Origin: an archaeon
GTDB taxonomy: Archaea; Nanobdellota; Nanobdellia; SCGC-AAA011-G17; GW2011-AR17
Length of the DNA stretch: 19,609 bases
NCBI GenBank assembly: GCA_023245975.1
Contig: JAHFJF010000005.1
Location: 1-19,609 of the forward strand
Direction of reading: 5' to 3'
Shown here: one piece after another, positions 14,107 to 19,609 of the stretch
Numbering within the stretch: the first letter of the stretch is position 1
Layout: each line of letters begins with the position of its first letter
Position numbers and translations under genes: made by a program
The notes under the pieces: generated by a model
The model's database searches: none
Told to the model about the DNA's origin: nothing
What the model saw: the letters and a program-made list of their open reading frames with translations, nothing else

Positions 14107-16014
14107 TCAACCTAGCAATATTTCTATGTCCTGGCCCACCAGGTGCCTTAATCCTTCAAATAGTTTTTCCTTGACGAAAACACTTTTGGGGGATACAAGG
14201 TTGCTTAAATGCTTTTCTAATTCCTCTAAGCTTGATTGTTTAGTATCTAACAGTGAGCCATCGGCAGAAACCTTGGCAACCAATAATTCCTTTTTATTTT
14301 CAAGATCCTTTGTTATGAATGCTTTATCTTCCAGCAATAGTGCTTCTCCCATTTTGTTGCCATACTTGAACCTTATCCTAAGCTTTTCAACTATGTCTGA
14401 CTTCTTTCTCTGCAATTCTTCAACCACGAACCTTAGGTAATTTCGAGCTTCCTTCTTTACCTTGTTAAGGTCATTTCTGGATAGTTTCCCTGATAAAAAT
14501 GATTCCTTGGCTGAGATTATTTCTTTTAGTGTATTGGCTAGCTTTTCAGGCAGCCCAGTTTTTGGAGAGACTACTTCTTTGAACAGTTTAATCAACTCTG
14601 GCTCTTTTGCTTCAGGATGACCTAGTTCCCTTAGCAAGTCTCTTGTAGCTGATAAGCAATTGGCGTGTATGTCAATTATGCTTTCCTTCTCTGTCTTTTC
14701 CTCTATTTGCTTGAACATAACCTTGATTCTTTTCAAGTAATCTTCTGCATCTTTCAATAATTCATCAATCTGTTTTCCAGAAACTTCATTTAGCTTGCCA
14801 TATTCTATGTCCTTGTATGCTTTCCTGACTCTTTCTAAAATATCAACGTATTTCTTTTCCAATAGTTTTTCTTTCTGGACAAATATTTCATCTAAAAGCT
14901 TTATTGTTTCTTTAGGCGTAGGTGGTGGGATTCCATATAGCATTAAGGCTGCTTGTGCCGGATTCAATACAGCATAATAAAGGTCCTCTCCAACTACTGA
15001 GAGCATCTTCTGCTTTATCCTGACAAGTAATCTTTCTCCCAAATCCATGTTCATGTCTATTGCTTCAGGAGAAGGTTTTATCCTGCCCATCTGCAATAGG
15101 AGCTTCCATGGCATGAATACGCCCCTATCATATAATGGGACCCCATCCCTCAGAAATGTGTATATTACTGGATTTGCATCCTTTACAGAATCCCAGAAAT
15201 CAGTAAGAATATATGTTTGTACATGGAACTGTTTTTTTACGCCAGTCAATCTTGAAGCTTCAAAGCCCATGCCGACAATTATTGCCCTTAGCTTGTCCTT
15301 TAGTTCAGCCCTTGACATCTTTTTTACGTCGGTATCATCAATTACAACATAAACATCAATGTCATGCGATTTTTCCCCCCTGAATAATGAGCCTGCTGCA
15401 ACATAGCTTACAATGTATTTCTCGAACTTCTTCAAGACCATGGTCTTGTGCACTTCGGAAATCCTTAATGCTGCAATCAAGTCAGAAGGGTCGTATATGG
15501 GTGCAGACATTGATATCATCTTTAGTATCTCTGTCTTTCCGTCATAGCATGCCTCTTTCAAGTCTGAAACTATCATTACTTCCGGCAGTATATTCTCATC
15601 GAGTTTCTTTGCAATTTCATCCATTATCTGTGAGAGCCTTCCGTGAAGCTCATCTTTGGACATGTTCTTAGAATCAGCATCGTCTACAAGGACGAGTACA
15701 TTTATTTGGTTAGGATTATGCGGCTTTTCCTGTTGCCCTGGCCCACGCATCAAGATGTCTGCTTTTGTTTCAGGTTTTTGCTGGGGCTCGGGTGGCAATA
15801 AAGCAACACCAACGATATATTTGTCGAACTTTTCTACTATTTGTTTTGAGAAACTATCCAGCTTTGCCTTAATCAGCTTCATCTTTTCCTGCATTTCAGG
15901 GGTTATCTTTGGCATCATATTCGCTAATTCTGGCGGAATCATTTCTGGTGAGAATTGCGGCATGGCACCATATTCTGCTTTTCCAGTTTTTTCCGCTTTG
16001 CTTTTTTTTGCCAT
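14107..16014 (-). CDS. Tandem nucleotidyltransferase / tandem HEPN-like protein, 635 aa
   Basis: A Lys-rich, Pro/Met-rich N-terminus (1-60) is followed by two copies of a polymerase-beta-type nucleotidyltransferase fold. Copy 2 (about 197-315) has the active-site pattern FEKYIVSYVAAGS...DIDVYVVIDD, with Ser209, Asp218 and Asp220. Copy 1 (about 62-190) aligns with it (FDKYIVGVALLPP...INVLVLVDD) but the GS and both Asp are lost, so it is likely inactive. Both copies end in a [AV]P[IL]YD turn. Two similar helical units follow: 345-430 (GIPPPTPKETIKLLDE...YGKLN...AEDYLKRI) and 453-530 (GHPEAKEPELIKLFKE...SGKLS...ARNYLRFV). Both resemble HEPN domains that pair with MNT nucleotidyltransferases. A ~100-aa C-terminal domain is unassigned. 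It is the first gene of the operon with two ribosomal proteins; the substrate is unknown. Confidence 0.8.
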   Translation of the reverse strand: MAKKSKAEKTGKAEYGAMPQFSPEMIPPELANMMPKITPEMQEKMKLIKAKLDSFSKQIVEKFDKYIVGVALLPPEPQQKPETKADILMRGPGQQEKPHNPNQINVLVLVDDADSKNMSKDELHGRLSQIMDEIAKKLDENILPEVMIVSDLKEACYDGKTEILKMISMSAPIYDPSDLIAALRISEVHKTMVLKKFEKYIVSYVAAGSLFRGEKSHDIDVYVVIDDTDVKKMSRAELKDKLRAIIVGMGFEASRLTGVKKQFHVQTYILTDFWDSVKDANPVIYTFLRDGVPLYDRGVFMPWKLLLQMGRIKPSPEAIDMNMDLGERLLVRIKQKMLSVVGEDLYYAVLNPAQAALMLYGIPPPTPKETIKLLDEIFVQKEKLLEKKYVDILERVRKAYKDIEYGKLNEVSGKQIDELLKDAEDYLKRIKVMFKQIEEKTEKESIIDIHANCLSATRDLLRELGHPEAKEPELIKLFKEVVSPKTGLPEKLANTLKEIISAKESFLSGKLSRNDLNKVKKEARNYLRFVVEELQRKKSDIVEKLRIRFKYGNKMGEALLLEDKAFITKDLENKKELLVAKVSADGSLLDTKQSSLEELEKHLSNLVSPKSVFVKEKLFEGLRHLVGQDIEILLG

Positions 16015-16036
16015 CCTACCTATCGTTTTAAGGGCA

Positions 16037-16048
16037 GTTTATAAAGGT
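16037..16048 (-). promoter_or_regulatory. TATA box of the NTase-L35Ae-L10e operon
   Basis: ACCTTTATAAAC on minus, centred 27-28 nt before ATG 16014. The transcript is leaderless or nearly so. Confidence 0.55.
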
Positions 16049-16104
16049 TTTGTTTCATTATTGCAAAAATGTCCCAGATAATGTCCAATAAAAAATTATT
16101 AAAA

Positions 16105-16179
16105 TGGGCCCGCGGAGATTTGAACTCCGGACCCTCTGCTTAGAAGGCAGATGCGCTATCCAGGCTGCGCTACGGGCCC
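16105..16179 (-). tRNA. tRNA-Arg(TCT)
   Basis: Read on minus: acceptor GGGCCCG pairs with CGGGCCC; D stem GCGC/GCGC; anticodon stem TCTGC/GCAGA with loop CTTCTAA (anticodon TCT, reading AGA/AGG); variable loop GGGTC; T stem CGGAG/CTCCG with TTCAAAT; discriminator A. 75 nt, no intron, CCA not encoded. Confidence 0.95.
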
Positions 16180-16201
16180 AATAGTGATTTGCTCGTTATT
16201 T

Positions 16202-16214
16202 GCATTTATATAGC
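16202..16214 (-). promoter_or_regulatory. TATA box of tRNA-Arg
   Basis: GCTATATAAATGC on minus, centred about 29-30 nt before the tRNA 5' end. Confidence 0.6.
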
Positions 16215-16276
16215 TTTTCAATTAAAAAGGGAGCATGATTCCGGCAGCTCAATTAAAAAATTCTTTTCCTGCCAAT

Positions 16277-16286
16277 ATTTATATAG
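16277..16286 (+). promoter_or_regulatory. TATA box of the ClpX-like gene
   Basis: ATTTATATAG is centred about 30 nt before ATG 16312. An upstream in-frame ATG (16189) lies before the box and within 10 nt of the tRNA-Arg 5' end, so it is not used. Confidence 0.55.
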
Positions 16287-16311
16287 TATTCAGATATGTA
16301 ATAAAACAAAT

Positions 16312-17856
16312 ATGATTCTAGAAGAAATCATCTTCAAAGAAGATTTTGATTCTATAAAAGGAGCAAAGGAAGCAGCAGAAAGGCAACGTCTTGCCTACAA
16401 GCCTCTTCTAATAGAATTGGCCAAGAAGCTTGATTGCGGTGGGAACATAACTTATACTCCTCTAAAACAGGTGAAACATAAAGGGCTGGTTTATGCTGAG
16501 GAATTAAATAGCTATATTGATTGGGGTAATAAAAACGAAGATTCAATTGCAACGATATATTCAAATATGGTTTACGGGGCAGGATTAAGGCCCAAAGGCG
16601 TATATGAAGTCAGGACATTCAAAGATATCTTATCTTTTCTTATAAGGAAAAAGACAGAAAAATTCTGCATGCTTGAAGAAAGGGTAATGTTATCTGCCAT
16701 AAACAAGAAAGTGCTTGACATCCTGTGCGAAAAGCTAAGAAAATCAAGGGAGGAAAACTATCTTGAAAATAATGCTGAAATTGTTAATGCTTTAACAAGC
16801 CCACAATCCAGAAATAAAAAACGCCAAGGTTACGAGCTTCAAGAAGTTCCAAAAACAAATGAGGTAACAGTCCAATCTGTATCAGAAATTAAGCAATATG
16901 TTGATAGCTATGTCATTGGCCAGGACGAAGCAAAGAAGGATTTGATTGTTGCAGTGAGAAATCATTACAATGCAATAAAATCAAACCATGACAAAAGCAC
17001 AAATATAGAAAAGAATAGTGTAATCTTGATGGGACCAACAGGCTGTGGCAAGACGCACCTTATCAGGACAATATCAAATATGCTCAATGTTCCAGTAGTT
17101 TTTGCTGATGCAACAGAATATACTGCACAGGGCTATATTGGAAGTGACATCGAGAAGATGTTCGCATCTTTATATTTCGCTGCCAAAGGGAATATGGAAA
17201 ATGCTGAGAGGGGCATAATATTCCTAGATGAATTCGACAAGATAAACAAGAAGCCAAACATGCTAGGCAAAGATGTGAATGGAGAAGAAGTTCAAGCTGG
17301 ATTGCTCACAAAGCTTGAATCAGGAGAAGCAGATATTTCCAAGTATGTTGGTAAGGTAATGCGACCAATGAAAACTAGGGATATAATGTTCATTCTGGGT
17401 GGCTCGTTTATAGGGCTTGAAGAAGTTGTAAAGGAGAGGATAAAAAATAATGAGGCGGGGATAGGATTTAACAGGGAACAAAACTATTCAGACCTGCTAC
17501 CCAAAGCAACAATCCAGGATATCGTAAATTTTGGCATTAAAAAAGAGCTTGTCGGTAGGTGCCCGGTGATTATCTACATGAAAGAATTAAGCATTGAAGA
17601 GATGAGGAGAATACTTACTGAGCCAAAAAATTCTTTCATACAGCAGTATAAGGAATTGGCCGCAATGGATAACATAGAAATTGAATTTGAAGAAGATGCT
17701 CTACAGCTAATAGCTGAAAAAGCAACAAAGCACCAGCTTGGTGCGCGTGCATTGAGAGCAATACTTCACCAAGTTACAAAAGAGGCATTCTTTTCTGGAG
17801 ATAAAGAAAAGACTTTTATTACAATGGATTACGTTGAAAAAGTTACGAAGATATGA
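16312..17856 (+). CDS. clpX: ClpX-like AAA+ unfoldase with a novel N-terminal region
   Basis: A ClpX-type ring ATPase that would unfold proteins in the cytosol. From ATG 16312 it is 514 aa. The AAA+ core matches ClpX: VIGQDEAKKDL (201-211), Walker A GPTGCGKT (241-248), pore loop GYIG (274-277), Walker B IIFLDEF (302-308), GGSF (363-366), IGF loop (384-386), Arg finger in GRCPVI (R416), TEPKNSFIQQY, and sensor-2 GAR (477-479). The IGF tripeptide is the ClpP-docking element of bacterial ClpX. The N-terminal four-Cys zinc domain is missing; residues 1-185 are a helical/charged region I do not recognise. The RKH pore loop is also not evident. ClpX is unusual in archaea, so bacterial origin is likely. 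No clpP is in the window. Confidence 0.88.
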   Translation: MILEEIIFKEDFDSIKGAKEAAERQRLAYKPLLIELAKKLDCGGNITYTPLKQVKHKGLVYAEELNSYIDWGNKNEDSIATIYSNMVYGAGLRPKGVYEVRTFKDILSFLIRKKTEKFCMLEERVMLSAINKKVLDILCEKLRKSREENYLENNAEIVNALTSPQSRNKKRQGYELQEVPKTNEVTVQSVSEIKQYVDSYVIGQDEAKKDLIVAVRNHYNAIKSNHDKSTNIEKNSVILMGPTGCGKTHLIRTISNMLNVPVVFADATEYTAQGYIGSDIEKMFASLYFAAKGNMENAERGIIFLDEFDKINKKPNMLGKDVNGEEVQAGLLTKLESGEADISKYVGKVMRPMKTRDIMFILGGSFIGLEEVVKERIKNNEAGIGFNREQNYSDLLPKATIQDIVNFGIKKELVGRCPVIIYMKELSIEEMRRILTEPKNSFIQQYKELAAMDNIEIEFEEDALQLIAEKATKHQLGARALRAILHQVTKEAFFSGDKEKTFITMDYVEKVTKI

Positions 17857-17941
17857 ATTATTTTCCTAAAAGTTTAGTTTATTTCCATAATTTGTTATTT
17901 GCATCCAATAATTCCGCAAGAAAATAACCAACACTGAACAT

Positions 17942-17952
17942 AGTATTAAAAG
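17942..17952 (+). promoter_or_regulatory. TATA-like box of the exported-protein pair
   Basis: AGTATTAAAAG lies about 50 nt before the TTG at 17997. This implies a leader of about 24 nt that contains the Shine-Dalgarno. Confidence 0.35.
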
Positions 17953-17983
17953 CAACCTGCAGGAAATAGAACCTCAACATTTT

Positions 17984-17990
17984 GGAGGTG
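17984..17990 (+). promoter_or_regulatory. Shine-Dalgarno of the lamin-tail-domain gene
   Basis: GGAGGTG, 6 nt before TTG 17997. The frame also opens at a TTG at 17982, but that codon overlaps this site and would put Glu/Asn before the signal peptide, so 17997 is the start. Confidence 0.7.
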
Positions 17991-17996
17991 AATAAA

Positions 17997-19121
17997 TTGA
18001 AAAAAATATTATTTATCTTTGGGATATTGCTGATGCCATTGCAGGTTTCAGCACTAGTCATCACGGAGATAATGCATTCTCCGGCTCAAGGCTCAGACAC
18101 AAATTTAGAATGGATAGAAATTCTTAATGATGGAAACAAGAGTATAGACCTATCATTATGGAAGATTGACAATTCTAATTTTGAAGACGCAATAATCATT
18201 CCAGGGGAATATCTGGTTATTGCAAGGAAGCTTTTAGGAAATCAGAGCTTCGAATCTGTATGGGGGAACAATGACAGCATCTGGGATGAATCAGACGGAT
18301 TCTCTGCTATAGACGGCAGCTTTTCTTTGTTAGAGGTTGATGCAATAAATCTTTCTAATGGAATAGATTCTATAATTGCTAGCTATGATGCATCTTCTTT
18401 CAAGAAAGGTGCTACTGCAATACTGGTTAATGGCACGTATGTAGAAGGCACCTTGAATGGCACGCCTGGATTTCCAGAAAATCTTGAATCAGAGATTTCT
18501 TATTCTTATCAAAATGAGAATATAGCTCCAAGGATAGAGTCATTTTTCATCGAAGATGATTACAATGATTCGGGCGTCCAGATAAATTCCCCCAAAGAGC
18601 TAAGGCAAATCCGTATCACTGTAAATGCTACTGATGAAAATGAAGATGATCTGGAAGTTTCTATTCTCTTTAATAGTAAAGAAAGCAGGTTAGCATTAAA
18701 AAATGGAAGCTTCTTGGGCAATATAACTATTTACCCCAATACCACAAGCTTCAACCTAACTTTTAAAGTATATGATGGCTTAGAGATTGTAGAAAAGGAT
18801 GTTAGTATAGAGATAATCAAAAGCAAATCTTACTCATTGAGCAAGAACTCTATCAGGTTCTCTAAATCTAACATCCCTGGAATAAGCACTGCCTCTTTCA
18901 AGATAAAGAACAATGGTGATTTGCCTTCCACATACCTAATCTCTGCCGATGAAACAAGCATCATTCCTGAAGTTTTTGTAAGCAATCAGTGGACAAGGCT
19001 TTCAAATGAAGTGGAAATCCCTGAATTGGTGCCTGGAGAAGAATATGAAGTAATCTTGCGAATAAAATCAAATGCAATGAAAAAAGGCATATATTACGGA
19101 AAGATAAAGGTAAGGGCATGA
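17997..19121 (+). CDS. Secreted lamin-tail-domain (LTD) protein
   Basis: 374 aa from TTG 17997. Signal peptide KKILFIFGILLMPLQVSA, then an Ig-like lamin-tail domain (VITEIMHSPAQG...EWIEILNDGNKSIDLSLWKI, about 20-160; closing NGTPGFPEN). A middle beta domain (about 185-285) with repeated N-x-T/S sequons (NATDE, NGSF, NITI, NTTS, NLTF) suits surface N-glycosylation. A C-terminal beta domain of about 90 aa ends KIKVRA. There is no TM anchor, so it is released or held by the partner. LTDs in prokaryotes are usually surface or secreted and often linked to nucleases or adhesion; no nuclease motif is seen. The stop overlaps the ATG of the next gene (ATGA). Confidence 0.85.
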   Translation: MKKILFIFGILLMPLQVSALVITEIMHSPAQGSDTNLEWIEILNDGNKSIDLSLWKIDNSNFEDAIIIPGEYLVIARKLLGNQSFESVWGNNDSIWDESDGFSAIDGSFSLLEVDAINLSNGIDSIIASYDASSFKKGATAILVNGTYVEGTLNGTPGFPENLESEISYSYQNENIAPRIESFFIEDDYNDSGVQINSPKELRQIRITVNATDENEDDLEVSILFNSKESRLALKNGSFLGNITIYPNTTSFNLTFKVYDGLEIVEKDVSIEIIKSKSYSLSKNSIRFSKSNIPGISTASFKIKNNGDLPSTYLISADETSIIPEVFVSNQWTRLSNEVEIPELVPGEEYEVILRIKSNAMKKGIYYGKIKVRA

Positions 19122-19447
19122 AACTAATTTTTTTTATTTTTCTTTTCATCCCATTTGCCTACGGCCTGGAATTAAGGGAATCAAGCGATTTTGTTATTAT
19201 TACTAACAATTATGAGACGACTCTAAGTTATATTCTAAATGGCAAAGAAAAAAGTGAATTTAATCTTGAACCAAATCAATCAAGAAGGCTTGACAAGGGG
19301 GATTTTGAGATTATAGAATACACTGGTGATAATATTATCTCTTCTGCTTATATCGGGGATAGAAAGAAGAATTATGATGACTTTAAAGTAATAGGCATCG
19401 GATTATTTCTTTCTATGATTGCTATATCTTTCCTCAAAGTTGGCTGA
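19118..19447 (+). CDS. Small exported membrane protein, 109 aa
   Basis: Signal peptide (MKLIFFIFLFIPFAYG), an ~70-aa extracytoplasmic beta-rich domain (FVIITNNYETTLSYILNGKEK..., DFEIIEYTGDNIISS), and a C-terminal TM helix (IGIGLFLSMIAISFL) ending KVG. It is translationally coupled to the LTD gene through ATGA, suggesting a membrane partner of the secreted LTD protein. The domain resembles a short strand-rich cap with no catalytic residues visible. Its 3' end overlaps the convergent hel308 3' end by 14 nt. Confidence 0.75.
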   Translation: MKLIFFIFLFIPFAYGLELRESSDFVIITNNYETTLSYILNGKEKSEFNLEPNQSRRLDKGDFEIIEYTGDNIISSAYIGDRKKNYDDFKVIGIGLFLSMIAISFLKVG

Positions 19448-19609
19448 ACACATTCTTAGCAGTCTCATTGCCGAGTATTATTGAAAGATTATATACTCCT
19501 GCTTGTTTGAGGTCGTGTATGCTTTTAATTCCATTATTGAACAGTTTCCTAGCCCTTGTCCTTCCGATACCTTTTAATCTGATTAAGGGTAATAATTCCT
19601 CTTTAATCC
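19434..19609 (-). CDS. hel308: Hel308-type DNA helicase, C-terminal fragment (partial)
   Basis: Only the last 57 codons are in the window; the gene continues past the right edge. The translation IKEELLPLIRLKGIGRTRAR followed by KLFNNGIKSIHDLKQAG matches the C-terminal helix-hairpin-helix domain of archaeal Hel308/Hjm, a superfamily 2 helicase acting at stalled replication forks. GIGRTRARKL is the HhH hairpin, which in Hel308 couples DNA binding to unwinding. A different HhH protein is possible, but the EELLPLIRLKGIGRxRARKL pattern is characteristic. Confidence 0.8.
   Translation of the reverse strand, partial: IKEELLPLIRLKGIGRTRARKLFNNGIKSIHDLKQAGVYNLSIILGNETAKNVFSQL

Noticed and set aside
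14048..14440. Plus-strand frame of 130 aa opposite L35Ae and the NTase gene
   Set aside because: Shadow of two well-supported minus-strand genes, with Ser/Leu-rich antisense composition.
16189..16311. 41-codon N-terminal extension of the ClpX-like frame
   Set aside because: It starts 10 nt from the tRNA-Arg 5' end and spans the TATA box at 16277-16286; the extension looks like translated promoter sequence.
1..19609. CRISPR arrays, insertion sequences or prophage
   Set aside because: No direct-repeat series, transposase motif, integrase or terminal inverted repeat was seen; the intein is the only mobile element recognised.

Overview
This window looks like a piece of an archaeal chromosome. 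Several features point that way: archaeal-type ribosomal proteins (L35Ae and L10e/uL16), peptidyl-tRNA hydrolase 2, a Hel308-type helicase end, a tRNA-Tyr with a C1-G72 pair and a bulge-helix-bulge intron, no encoded CCA, and TATA boxes 25-30 nt before tRNA 5' ends and before many start codons. The AT-rich, tightly packed layout and the mix of archaeal genes with bacterial-looking ones (ClpX, ThrC) suggest a DPANN-type lineage, perhaps Woesearchaeota-like. That placement is an inference and could not be tested here.

Layout. Positions 1-97 (minus) hold the start of a HAD-like gene. It is divergent from a plus-strand run of pth2 (207-554), a PfkB sugar/nucleoside kinase overlapping a CYTH-domain gene (597-2131) and an unrecognised gene (2180-2701). 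An intron-containing tRNA-Tyr(GTA) follows on minus, then homoserine dehydrogenase and threonine synthase on plus (2910-5284). From 5291 to 16179 everything lies on minus. In transcription order this strand carries tRNA-Arg(TCT), a 635-aa tandem nucleotidyltransferase/HEPN-like protein with L35Ae and L10e, two or three small proteins, phosphoenolpyruvate synthase interrupted by a 517-aa intein, superoxide dismutase with ferredoxin, and a secreted single-TM protein with ribulose-phosphate 3-epimerase. The plus strand resumes with a ClpX-like AAA+ ATPase (16312-17856) and a coupled pair of exported proteins (lamin-tail-domain protein plus small membrane protein, 17997-19447). These run into the 3' end of a hel308 gene on minus.

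How the genes fit together. hom and thrC are two steps of threonine synthesis, with no homoserine kinase in the window. PEP synthase feeds gluconeogenesis and RPE serves pentose phosphates. SOD and ferredoxin form an oxidative-stress/redox pair. pth2, the ribosomal proteins and the tRNAs belong to translation.

The least ordinary items are three. The first is the NTase-NTase'-HEPN-HEPN' protein co-transcribed with ribosomal protein genes. The second is the ClpX-like ATPase, which lacks the zinc domain but keeps the ClpP-docking IGF loop and has an unrecognised ~185-residue N-terminal region. The third is the Ser1 intein with an embedded zinc ribbon. TATA spacing calibrated on the two tRNA genes suggests that most cytosolic genes are leaderless, and this decides several start codons.
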